Assembly: GCF_004354085.1 (NCBI RefSeq)
Contig: NZ_SMSE01000001.1
Span: 171,335-235,334 of the forward strand
Length of the DNA: 64,000 bases
Direction: 5' to 3'
From: Seongchinamella unica
Lineage (GTDB): Bacteria; Pseudomonadota; Gammaproteobacteria; Pseudomonadales; Halieaceae
The notes below the pieces were generated by a model. It saw only the letters and a list, made by a program, of their open reading frames with translations, did no database searches and was not told where the DNA came from. A program made the position numbers and the translations under genes. Positions 10,367-18,256 of this stretch are shown here, in pieces (position 1 is the stretch's first letter; each line of letters opens with the position of its first letter).

Positions 10367-11596
10367 ATGGAGGACACAAAAACACTGCTCAAAGGGGTCT
10401 GGCGCCGGATAACTTATCTGTTCTCCCGTTTTTCGGCTGATCGTTGTTCCGCCAATGCGGCCGCCCTCACCTACATGAGCCTGTTTGCCATGGTGCCGCT
10501 GCTGACCGTGCTGTACACCATGGCCTCGGCAATACCCACTTTTCAGGGCCTGGAAGACCAGGTCCAGAGTTTTTTGTTCCAGCACCTGATGCCTGAAACC
10601 AGCTCTGAGGTGGAAAGTTACATCAATGACTTTTCCCGGCAGGCGAAAAACCTGACCGGCCCCGGTATTGTGTTCCTGGTGGTGACCGCGGTGCTCATGC
10701 TGCGCAACATCGAGAAAGCCTTCAACATGATCTGGCGAGCGCGGGAAAACCGCAGCCCGGTGTCGAGCTTCCTGCTGTATTGGGCGGTCCTGAGCCTTGC
10801 CCCGGTGGCACTGGGCCTCGCCCTGGGAATCAGCACCTACCTGTCCTCATTCGCCAATACGCTGGATGGCTACGATCTTTTTGGCGTCAACACCCTGCTG
10901 CTCAAACTGGCACCGCTGCTGCTGTCCACCGCTGCCTTCACTTTACTGTATATCGCAGTCCCCAATTGCCGGGTACCGTTCAAGCATTCCCTTATCGGTG
11001 GCTTTGTCGCCGCGGTGGCGTTCCACACCGCACGGGCCGCTTTTACCGACCTGGTCGTCGGCTCCAGCTACACGTTTATCTACGGCGCTTTCGCCGCTGT
11101 TCCCCTGTTCCTGCTGTGGATATACCTGTCCTGGAACATCGTATTGATGGGGGGCATCCTGGTCCACAGTCTTTCCGGCTACCAGGACGAGGAGCAGGCC
11201 AGCCGACCCGCCGTACTCAAGGCCCTGGATGTACTCTATGTCTTCTGGGAACGACAGCAGAAGGGCAAAGTCGTCAGGGAGATCGAGATACTCAATAACC
11301 GCCATCCCGCCATCCGTGGACTGGACAGCGAAACCTGGCGCTACCTGCGCGACATCTTCATGGAGAAAAACATCATCGTCCAGAATGACCGGGGCCACTA
11401 TCTGCTCAGCCGCGATCTGCACAGCATTACTTTCTGGCAACTGAAGGAGTGGGTCAACAGCGAACAGCCCCTGGTGTCCTCGGATATCAACGCCCACCTG
11501 GAATGGCAGGAAACCGCCTACAGCCTGCTGCGCAAACAGCGCCAGGAACAGCGGGAGTTGCTGCAAATGAATCTGGTGGAGCTGTACCAGGGATGA
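10367..11596 (+). CDS. yihY: YihY/BrkB family inner-membrane protein (formerly called ribonuclease BN)
   Basis: A 409-residue protein with about six transmembrane helices in residues 30-265, including the family patterns ALTYMSLFAMVPLLT and FIYGAFAAVPLFLLWIYLSW, and a soluble winged-helix-like C-terminal tail to residue 409. The old name RNase BN is a mis-assignment; the family is a membrane protein of unknown transport role. It diverges from arsC and overlaps the next gene by 4 nt (ATGA), so it is co-translated with the thioredoxin-like lipoprotein. Confidence 0.92.
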   Translation: MEDTKTLLKGVWRRITYLFSRFSADRCSANAAALTYMSLFAMVPLLTVLYTMASAIPTFQGLEDQVQSFLFQHLMPETSSEVESYINDFSRQAKNLTGPGIVFLVVTAVLMLRNIEKAFNMIWRARENRSPVSSFLLYWAVLSLAPVALGLALGISTYLSSFANTLDGYDLFGVNTLLLKLAPLLLSTAAFTLLYIAVPNCRVPFKHSLIGGFVAAVAFHTARAAFTDLVVGSSYTFIYGAFAAVPLFLLWIYLSWNIVLMGGILVHSLSGYQDEEQASRPAVLKALDVLYVFWERQQKGKVVREIEILNNRHPAIRGLDSETWRYLRDIFMEKNIIVQNDRGHYLLSRDLHSITFWQLKEWVNSEQPLVSSDINAHLEWQETAYSLLRKQRQEQRELLQMNLVELYQG

Positions 11597-12102
11597 AACA
11601 TATTATCGCGGCCCTCACGGCGCTACTACTGACCGCCTGCACTGACCCGGGGCAGACTCTGCCCGACAACCTGTTGCCATCCCTGGACAAGAACAGCTAC
11701 AAGGGCCAGTGGGTAGTGGTCAACTACTGGGCCAAGTGGTGCAAGCCCTGCATCAAGGAAATTCCGGAGCTCAATGCGCTGGACCGCAAATACGATCAGG
11801 TGGCGGTACTGGGTGTCAATTTCGATGCGGCCCGGGGCGATGAATTGCAGGCGCAGATCAGTCAGCTCGGGATTGAGTTTCCGATTATTCTCGAGGAACC
11901 CTCCTCGGTCCTGGGGACGCAGATGCCCAGGGTATTACCCACCACCCTCATCCTGGATCCCGACGGCAACCTGGTGGCGACACTGGTCGGCCCCCAGGAC
12001 CTGGAATCCCTGGCACTGGCCACCGGCCAGGTGGGCATGCCCGCTGCGGGCACCACGTCAGAGGATATCCTGCCGGCGGAGGCAGGCGAACGCAGTCGGT
12101 AA
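11593..12102 (+). CDS. TlpA-like thioredoxin-fold lipoprotein
   Basis: A 169-residue protein. The start at 11593 overlaps the yihY stop (ATGA). The N-terminus is a lipoprotein signal with lipobox LLTAC (Cys16). The redox motif WCKPC at residues 49-53 (Cys50, Cys53) lies in YWAKWCKPCIKE, and the cis-Pro loop is VLPTTLILD. It probably exchanges disulfides in the periplasm, tethered to a membrane. The yihY-thioredoxin order repeats the Pseudomonas arrangement. Confidence 0.9.
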   Translation: MKHIIAALTALLLTACTDPGQTLPDNLLPSLDKNSYKGQWVVVNYWAKWCKPCIKEIPELNALDRKYDQVAVLGVNFDAARGDELQAQISQLGIEFPIILEEPSSVLGTQMPRVLPTTLILDPDGNLVATLVGPQDLESLALATGQVGMPAAGTTSEDILPAEAGERSR

Positions 12103-12110
12103 ATCACAGG

Positions 12111-12139
12111 CAAAAAAAACCGGCCCCATCGGGGGCCGG
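12111..12139 (-). terminator. Strong intrinsic terminator reading leftward
   Basis: A perfect 8-bp stem CCGGCCCC/GGGGCCGG (12120-12127 / 12132-12139) with an ATCG loop is preceded on the plus strand by an eight-base A tract. Read on the minus strand this is a GC-rich hairpin followed by U8, an ideal intrinsic terminator. On the plus strand the hairpin is followed by AACACAC, so it is a poor terminator for the thioredoxin operon. No minus-strand protein gene ends here. Confidence 0.75.
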
Positions 12140-12250
12140 AACACACTAGCATCTCTCACAGAGGGATATGAAACCTGGATGAATCCAGACGGTTAGAGTG
12201 CGGGAGTCTCATGCCACACGGGCCTTTGCGCTCTAACCGATAAATATGAC
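12111..12250 (-). ncRNA. Candidate small RNA ending at the U8 terminator
   Basis: No protein gene reads into the terminator at 12111-12139. Upstream of it on the minus strand lie three more stem-loops: CTCT/AGAG (12153-12163), CTGGA/TCCAG (12175-12188) and a 12-bp stem with one G.U pair (12190-12201 with 12228-12239) carrying a 26-nt loop. I recognise no known RNA family and found no convincing minus-strand promoter, so the 5' end is arbitrary. It could also be a leader or 3' UTR structure. Confidence 0.3.
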
Positions 12251-12290
12251 CGGGCAGTTTCGCGGAAGTTCCGGCCGATCAAATATTTTT

Positions 12291-12318
12291 TTTACACTAG
12301 ACAGAATATGGACATAAT
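12291..12318 (+). promoter_or_regulatory. sigma70 promoter of cysK
   Basis: TTTACA (12291-12296), a 16-nt spacer and CATAAT (12313-12318), each one base from consensus. This predicts a start site near 12325 and a leader of about 50 nt before the ATG at 12377, which has AAGGA at good spacing. No CysB box could be identified by eye. Confidence 0.6.
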
Positions 12319-12376
12319 CCCCATCATTTACTAGGCTTTTCCCTGCTTTCCCGGCGCCCCAACAAGGACAACTCTC

Positions 12377-13357
12377 ATGAGCAAGATATTCGATGACAAT
12401 GCTGAAACCATCGGTGGCACGCCCTTGGTCAAAATCAACCGCATCTGCAGCGGAAATGTCTACGCCAAACTGGAGAACCGCAATCCTGCCATGTCGGTCA
12501 AATGCCGGATTGGCTCCAGCATGGTGATGGCGGCGGAGAAGGATGGCAGCCTCAAACCGGGGATGACCATCGTCGAACCCACCAGCGGCAATACCGGTAT
12601 TGCCCTGGCCTTTGTCGCCGCCGCCAGGGGCTATGGCTGTATTCTCACCATGCCAAATACCTTCAGCCTGGAGCGGCGGATGCTGATGAAGGCCCTGGGA
12701 GCCGAGATTCGCCTCACTGATGGCGCCAAGGGCATTGCCGCGGCGATTCAGGCCGCCGAAGACATTATTGCCTCTGATCCGGATAAGTACTGGGGCCCTC
12801 ACCAGTTTGAGAATCCGGCCAACCCGGCAATCCACGAGGCCACCACTGGCCCGGAAATCTGGGAGGATACCGATGGCGCCATCGATATTCTGGTTTCCGG
12901 GGTGGGCACCGGCGGCACGCTGACCGGTATCTCCCGCTACATCAAAAACACCAAGGGCAAAGCGATTACCACAGTCGCAGTGGAACCGGATACCACCACC
13001 ATGATTACCGCCACTCTCGCGGGCGAAGAGCCAACCCACTCGCCCCATAAGATCCAGGGCATTGGCGCCGGTTTCGTGCCCAAGAACCTGGACCTGGACA
13101 TGGTGGACGCCGTGGAGCAGGTGACCAGTGAAGAGGCCATGACCTATGCCCACCGCCTGATGCAGGAAGAGGGTATTCTCGCGGGGGTATCCTGTGGCGC
13201 CGCCATGGCGGTAGCCGACCGGCTGTCACAAAGGGAGGAGAACAAGGACAAGGTCATTGTCGCCATCCTGCCGGACTCCGGCGAACGCTATCTCAGCTCC
13301 CCCCTGTTTGAGGGGCGTTTCTCGGACAACGAAACGGTTCAGGCCACCGTCAGCTGA
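12377..13357 (+). CDS. cysK: Cysteine synthase A
   Basis: A 326-residue PLP enzyme making L-cysteine from O-acetylserine and sulfide. The PLP lysine is Lys42 in [11 protein letters not shown], at exactly the E. coli CysK position. The substrate loop TSGNTG and the phosphate-binding GTGGTLTG are intact. SVKCR in place of the usual SVKDR is a minor deviation. It is monocistronic, with its own promoter, and converges on the GNAT gene 12 bp downstream. Confidence 0.95.
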   Translation: MSKIFDDNAETIGGTPLVKINRICSGNVYAKLENRNPAMSVKCRIGSSMVMAAEKDGSLKPGMTIVEPTSGNTGIALAFVAAARGYGCILTMPNTFSLERRMLMKALGAEIRLTDGAKGIAAAIQAAEDIIASDPDKYWGPHQFENPANPAIHEATTGPEIWEDTDGAIDILVSGVGTGGTLTGISRYIKNTKGKAITTVAVEPDTTTMITATLAGEEPTHSPHKIQGIGAGFVPKNLDLDMVDAVEQVTSEEAMTYAHRLMQEEGILAGVSCGAAMAVADRLSQREENKDKVIVAILPDSGERYLSSPLFEGRFSDNETVQATVS

Positions 13358-13369
13358 CGGCTCCGGGAA

Positions 13370-13957
13370 TCAGCGGCTGGCCGCACCCTGCAGCCGCTGT
13401 TTTACTGCCGGCCACTCTTCGTCAGTCACACTGAAGTACACTGAATCCCGATGATAGCCGCGCTGCACGATCATGTGCTTGCGCAACACGCCCTCCCGCA
13501 CCGCCCCTATCCGCTCCAGGGCCCGCTGGCTGCGCTCATTGCGCAAATCGGTCTTGAATTCCACCCGGATACAGCCCAGTTTCTCGAACGCGTGCATCAT
13601 CAGCAACAGCTTGGCTTCGGTGTTGACGGCCGTGCGCTGGAAATCCTGACCCAGCCAGGTCCAGCCAATTTCCAGCGAACGATGCTCCGGCCTGATGTTG
13701 AGATAACTGGTACTGCCCGCCACCCTGCCCTTGGCCTTCTCGACGATGGCAAAGGGAACCCTTCCCTCCTGCGCTGTGGCCTCGTCAATCCAGTGGCGGA
13801 CATCGGCAGCGTCGACAAAACAGGCCCGGGGCATATAAACCCAGTCGGGTTCGTGCCGGCCACGGCCGTAAAGTCCCTGGGCATGATCCTGGCTGAGGGG
13901 TTCCAGGCGCACCTGCTCGCCCTCCAGCAATACCGGCCTGACCTCCATCTCGATCAC
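13370..13957 (-). CDS. GNAT family N-acetyltransferase (RimJ/RimL-like)
   Basis: A 195-residue protein of the GNAT fold. Family features are an N-terminal strand (GEQVRLEPLSQDHA), LEIGWTWLGQDFQRTAVNTEAKLLLM around the acetyl-CoA region, and the C-terminal RVEFKTDLRNERSQRALERIGAVREGVLR, where the N-x-S-x-x-A-x-E-x-x-G pattern is typical of RimJ/RimL proteins. The acceptor is unknown. The first four bases overlap the quinone oxidoreductase stop; it is the last gene of a minus-strand operon starting near 20.4 kb. Confidence 0.85.
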   Translation of the reverse strand: MIEMEVRPVLLEGEQVRLEPLSQDHAQGLYGRGRHEPDWVYMPRACFVDAADVRHWIDEATAQEGRVPFAIVEKAKGRVAGSTSYLNIRPEHRSLEIGWTWLGQDFQRTAVNTEAKLLLMMHAFEKLGCIRVEFKTDLRNERSQRALERIGAVREGVLRKHMIVQRGYHRDSVYFSVTDEEWPAVKQRLQGAASR

Positions 13958-14931
13958 GGTATCAAAACCGTCGAGCCCGTGGTTTTGCGACTTTCGAGGT
14001 CCCGATGAGCCTGCTGTACCTCCGCCAGCGGATAGCGCTGGTTGATTTCTACCCGAATATCCCCGGACAGGATACGGGAAAAAAGGTCCTCACTGGACTG
14101 GCGCAGCTCTTCCTCAGTGGCGGTGTAGCTCAGCATCGTCGGCCGGGTAATGTAGAGGGATCCGTTGACCGCCAACCGCTGCAGGTCCAGTGGTGCAGGG
14201 GCTCCGGAGGCATTGCCAAAGCTGACCATCAGTCCCCGCAGACGCAGGCAGCTCAGTGACAGGTCGAAGGTGTCGGCGCCGACGCCGTCGTAGACCACCG
14301 GCAACTTTTCACCGCCGGTGATTTCCAGCAGCCGCTGCAGTACATCTTCCTCCCGATAGTTGATGACGTGGGCATAACCGTGCTCCCTGGCGAGAACCGC
14401 TTTTTGCTCGGAACCCACTGTACCGATCGCGATCGCTCCAATGCTTTGAGCCCACTGCCCGAACAACAGGCCAACCCCCCCCGCTGCTGCGTGAAACAGG
14501 CAGGTTTCACCCGACTGCAGAGGATAGGTGCGCTGGATGAGGTACTCCGCGGTCTGCCCCTTGAGCAGGCAGGCAGCGGCCTGGTCGTAGTCCATACCCT
14601 CGGGAATCGGCACCAGCCGGCTGGCCGGGAGATTAAGTCCTTCCGCATAGGCACCAAAACCCGCTGAGCAGTAGGCGACCCGGTCACCCACCTTCAGGCT
14701 CACGCCTTCGCCTACGGCTTCAACCTCTCCGGCACCTTCCAGCCCGATACCGGTTGGCAGGGGCAGGGGGTAAAGGCCGCTGCGATGATAGGTGTCGATG
14801 TAGTTGAGCCCTATCGCGTGATTGCGCACGGTGACCATTCCCGGGCCGGGAGGTTCCAGGACAACGTCTTGCAGCATCATCACTTCCGGTCCACCGGTTT
14901 CGGCGATCCTGATGGCCTTCACTGTTCTCAT
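13954..14931 (-). CDS. NADPH:quinone oxidoreductase, zinc-free MDR family (Qor type)
   Basis: A 325-residue medium-chain reductase. N-terminal features are ALGLNYIDTYHRSGLYP-like (here HAIGLNYIDTYHRSGLYP) and GLEGAGEVEAVG; the Rossmann motif is AAAGGVGLLFGQWA. No zinc-binding Cys cluster is present, as in QorA. It reduces quinones with NADPH. It overlaps both neighbours by 4 nt, so it is translationally coupled to the transporter-like gene upstream and the GNAT gene downstream. Confidence 0.9.
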   Translation of the reverse strand: MRTVKAIRIAETGGPEVMMLQDVVLEPPGPGMVTVRNHAIGLNYIDTYHRSGLYPLPLPTGIGLEGAGEVEAVGEGVSLKVGDRVAYCSAGFGAYAEGLNLPASRLVPIPEGMDYDQAAACLLKGQTAEYLIQRTYPLQSGETCLFHAAAGGVGLLFGQWAQSIGAIAIGTVGSEQKAVLAREHGYAHVINYREEDVLQRLLEITGGEKLPVVYDGVGADTFDLSLSCLRLRGLMVSFGNASGAPAPLDLQRLAVNGSLYITRPTMLSYTATEEELRQSSEDLFSRILSGDIRVEINQRYPLAEVQQAHRDLESRKTTGSTVLIP

Positions 14932-16268
14932 TGCGTGTTCTCCTTCTGTTCTGCGGACGCCAGCAAACGTGATCGTTCACGGACGATAAGTATTGCCAGG
15001 GTCAGTGTACCGGCGGCCAGCAGCGCCGCCAGCGGAATAAAATCGTTCGACACCCACTCCAGCAGGCGCAGCCCGACAAATATCAGGCCCGCCTGAAGCA
15101 GGTCACCCAGGCGCTGGCCAAAGGGGTCTATTACCGCCCGCGCCTCGTACTTCTCCTGCCGACTGAGCGGGAGGTAAAGCATTTGTCTGGCGGTGTTCTG
15201 CAGCGAATAGTCCAGGCTGTTCTCCGCCACCTTGAAATAGCGGAACCAGCCGATAACCGGCAGCAGGGCCAGGGAAGCGTAGCCGAGAAAAATAACCAGC
15301 GGCGTCAGCAGGAATGCAATACTGAAGCCCGCCAGGCGAATCAGGCGCGAGACCAGGAAAAACTGGATCAATACACCAAGCAGGTTTACCACGAAGTAAA
15401 AACCACCGTAGAAGCGACCTACATAGGTCCCCTTGTCCACCGCGATAGTGCCGGCGGCAGTCCCCTCTGCGTACATGGTCTCAAGAATCGCCGACAGCAG
15501 ATACTCCCCTGTAGTATTGACCAGGTTGAGCATAATCACAAAGCCCGCCATCAACAGCAGGTAGCGGCGACTGAGCACCAGCTGGAAACCGGCAAAAATC
15601 GAGGGTTGTGTCGGCGACTCTGCGGCCTGGCTATCACCTCGGGATCCCTGCGGGACCGATTTGTTTGCCACCCCGGCTGGCAGGCTGGCGAGCGCGAGGG
15701 TCACCGCCCCGGCGATCATCAGGCCATAGGCGTCCAGGTAATTGACCAGCTCGCGCGAGGCGGCCGAGCCTACCCAGGCGCCCAGTGACGCGCCCAGGGC
15801 AACAATCACGAACAGGCGCTCGCCCGCCTCCCTGCTGTAAAGCTCGGAGGCATAGGCCCAGAACTGGGCGATGATGAGCACACTGTAGGCACCCAGCCAG
15901 ACAAAATAGGGAACCGAGACGGCCATCCCTGACTTTCCCGCGGCGGCAAACCCGACCAGCGTTGTGACACACACGGCGGTCACGATCTGCATATAGCGGA
16001 AGCTGTCGAATCCCCGGGAAAATTTACCGTACAGGGGAATAAAGAACAGCAGCAATAGTGCCTGCAGTGCCACTGCGTAGCTGCGGATCTCGGCCGTCCC
16101 CTCGGTCAGAATGAGCATTTCCCGCGCGGGCTTGAGCAGGTAGGCGGTGAACAGGATGAGAAACAGGCTGGCAAACATGGCCAGGACCCCGGCGGTTTCC
16201 CCGGGGCGCAGTTCCACGCCGAGAAACAGGGTGCGTTTGAACCACGCACCGGCGTTTGATTCAGTCAA
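14928..16268 (-). CDS. ATP/ADP-translocase-like (Npt-type) membrane protein
   Basis: A 446-residue protein with about 11-12 hydrophobic helices. The C-terminal stretch FKVAENSLDYSLQNTARQMLYLP, followed by KYEARAVIDPFGQRLGD, is the hallmark of bacterial relatives of the rickettsial/chlamydial nucleotide transporters (MFS superfamily). The family in free-living bacteria has no known substrate; nucleotide exchange should not be assumed. It follows the phosphoesterase/kinase-like gene by 24 bp and overlaps the quinone oxidoreductase by 4 nt. A short Ser/Gln/Pro-rich linker (about residues 205-220) separates the two helix bundles. Confidence 0.75.
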   Translation of the reverse strand: MTESNAGAWFKRTLFLGVELRPGETAGVLAMFASLFLILFTAYLLKPAREMLILTEGTAEIRSYAVALQALLLLFFIPLYGKFSRGFDSFRYMQIVTAVCVTTLVGFAAAGKSGMAVSVPYFVWLGAYSVLIIAQFWAYASELYSREAGERLFVIVALGASLGAWVGSAASRELVNYLDAYGLMIAGAVTLALASLPAGVANKSVPQGSRGDSQAAESPTQPSIFAGFQLVLSRRYLLLMAGFVIMLNLVNTTGEYLLSAILETMYAEGTAAGTIAVDKGTYVGRFYGGFYFVVNLLGVLIQFFLVSRLIRLAGFSIAFLLTPLVIFLGYASLALLPVIGWFRYFKVAENSLDYSLQNTARQMLYLPLSRQEKYEARAVIDPFGQRLGDLLQAGLIFVGLRLLEWVSNDFIPLAALLAAGTLTLAILIVRERSRLLASAEQKENTQ

Positions 16269-16292
16269 CGGTTCTGGCCTCGTTTGCCGGGA

Positions 16293-18179
16293 TTACTTCC
16301 CGGTGCCTCTGGCCTCTTTGAGGATGAGGTCCCTGCGCGCAAGTATCGCCTCGATCTGTCTTGGGTGCAGATAGGGAGCCAGCTCGGCCTCCAGGTCTTT
16401 CTCGCTCAGGCTCTGCAATCGCTTGCGCAACAGGTCGGACACATCCAGGTCGACCTTGCGGTACTGACTGGGCCGCCTCTCGGTACTGCGGAAGGCGAGG
16501 CTATGATCGATAAACTTCATCATGAAATCATCCTTGGTCCACAGGATATTGGTGAGGTTGCGGTCCTCATTGTATATCAGGATGTCGAACACGAAGCGCA
16601 GCCGGTACTGTTCCCATTGCTTGCAGTGGCCCTGGAACGGCAGGTCGGCTTCCAGCCGGTCGCGTTCGTTGATGGAGTTTTCCACCCAGTCAGATAAAGC
16701 GCCCTCGACACCCTCGACCCGGGCAATAACCGCGGCGGGCACCATTTGCAGGCCCAGCAGGCGATCCAGCTTGTAGGCGGCCACGTCGTACTGGTAGCGA
16801 TCACTTTCGTTGTAGCGCCGGGTGACGTACTTGGGTTTGTCCTGCAGCTGCGGATGGGTGTCCTCGTACTTGAAGGCGGCATCGTTGATCACCCCGTCCC
16901 GCTCCTGGGTCACCCGTTTGGGGTTGGTGATTCCGGTGCCGATATCCTCCACCCGGGTTACCGGCGCAGTGCGCATGAAATCTTCCAGCTCCGCATCACT
17001 CATGCCGGAGAGTTTTTGCGAAAGACTGGTCACTTCCGGGGTCGGCAAGGCCCGCTGGTCCTGGCCAAGGTAGTGCACGTAGTCGGGGCCGTCATTGGAA
17101 ATCAAGGCCGATGCCCGCCCTTTGTACACGGCACGCAACATGCCTGTATCCAGCCGAATGGCCAGACCGTCCATACGAGAATGCACCTCGCCACGGGTCT
17201 GGGTGTGTCCCATTACCAGTTGCTTGCCACCCACGCGTTTGAGAAAGCGCTCGGTATTAAAGGATTCGGATAAGGGGTGACACCACGCGGTACCGCGGTA
17301 CCAGTTGGGGCTGTCGGGACTGAATACGAAGGCCTCCTGGGCCTCAAATACCTGCTGCACCTGGGGAAACCAGTCCGCTTTGGTCCCGGGGTTGGCCGCC
17401 ACGTATTCCTCTACCCGCGCATTGAGAAAGGCCAGGCGGTCGTAATAATTCACATGCCAGGGCATGACGCCCGCCTCGCGCAGGGTATCCATACTGGAGA
17501 GGAACGTGCGCAGTTCTTCGGTGAGTTGCAGATTGAGCTGTTTGATGGACTTGTCAGTGGCGGCAGCGGCGATACCGCCGTGCATATAGACCTTGTCATT
17601 GACCTTGATCACAAAGGGTTGGCGGATCAACCAGCTACCGAGTTCGCCCTTAAGGGAAAAAGCTGCGCGCAGGGCGAAAAATCCCTTCGGAAATTGCTCG
17701 TCAAACGTGGCCCGAACCGTGGCTTCCTCGCCACCCGGATTGAAGCGACGGTACTCTGCGTAGGCCGCATCCCTTTGCGCCTGGGTCTCATCCCCGGCGA
17801 AGGCGGCAAATTCAGCGGCGGAGACGTAGCGCAGGTCACCGGTCATCACCATCACCTCGTGGTTGCCGAGGGTCATGTGGACCGCGCCACCGGCCTGCTC
17901 CGCCTGGGCGTCGAGCTTCATCAGCAACTGCACCACCTTGCGGGAGCCGGGGCCACGATCTACCAGATCGCCCAACGACACCAGATGGGTATCACCGCCG
18001 CTCCAGTTCAGCTGCTCGTCCACCACACCCACTTCCTTGAGCAGGGCCACCCAGTCGTCGTAGGCGCCGTGGACGTCGGCGAAAGCCACCACCCGCGCCG
18101 AGGTGCTGACCTCATAGGCAAAGGCAGTCGGGGGAAGGCAGAACAGTAGGGTTAACAGTAAGCTGATCAGCAGGCGCAT
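16293..18179 (-). CDS. Exported metallophosphoesterase fused to a kinase-like domain
   Basis: A 628-residue protein from the ATG at 18179; the open frame extends 30 codons further but this ATG begins a clear signal peptide ending AFA at residue 21. Residues about 28-350 are a calcineurin-like phosphoesterase with ADVHG (Asp35, His37), GDLVDRG (Asp71), GNHE (105-108), YMHGG (His200) and MGHT (His325), so all metal motifs are present. Residues about 405-628 look like an atypical PI3/4-kinase/HipA/FAM20-like domain: AYKLDRLLGLQMVP, then DILIYNEDRNLTN (Asp532, Asn537, Asp539, Asn544) and IDHSLAF (Asp558). A periplasmic enzyme adding and removing phosphate is an inference. It follows the symporter fusion gene by 77 bp. 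Confidence 0.8.
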   Translation of the reverse strand: MRLLISLLLTLLFCLPPTAFAYEVSTSARVVAFADVHGAYDDWVALLKEVGVVDEQLNWSGGDTHLVSLGDLVDRGPGSRKVVQLLMKLDAQAEQAGGAVHMTLGNHEVMVMTGDLRYVSAAEFAAFAGDETQAQRDAAYAEYRRFNPGGEEATVRATFDEQFPKGFFALRAAFSLKGELGSWLIRQPFVIKVNDKVYMHGGIAAAATDKSIKQLNLQLTEELRTFLSSMDTLREAGVMPWHVNYYDRLAFLNARVEEYVAANPGTKADWFPQVQQVFEAQEAFVFSPDSPNWYRGTAWCHPLSESFNTERFLKRVGGKQLVMGHTQTRGEVHSRMDGLAIRLDTGMLRAVYKGRASALISNDGPDYVHYLGQDQRALPTPEVTSLSQKLSGMSDAELEDFMRTAPVTRVEDIGTGITNPKRVTQERDGVINDAAFKYEDTHPQLQDKPKYVTRRYNESDRYQYDVAAYKLDRLLGLQMVPAAVIARVEGVEGALSDWVENSINERDRLEADLPFQGHCKQWEQYRLRFVFDILIYNEDRNLTNILWTKDDFMMKFIDHSLAFRSTERRPSQYRKVDLDVSDLLRKRLQSLSEKDLEAELAPYLHPRQIEAILARRDLILKEARGTGK

Positions 18180-18256
18180 GGGTAGTTTCCGGGAACGACT
18201 CTCTCTGGCAAGAGTGTAGATGCAAAAAACCGCTTCCGCACCCCGGATGGGGGAAT

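Noticed and set aside
12190-12239. tRNA-like D-arm similarity (GGTTAGAGCGC on the minus strand)
   Set aside because: No acceptor stem, anticodon arm or T-arm could be drawn around it.
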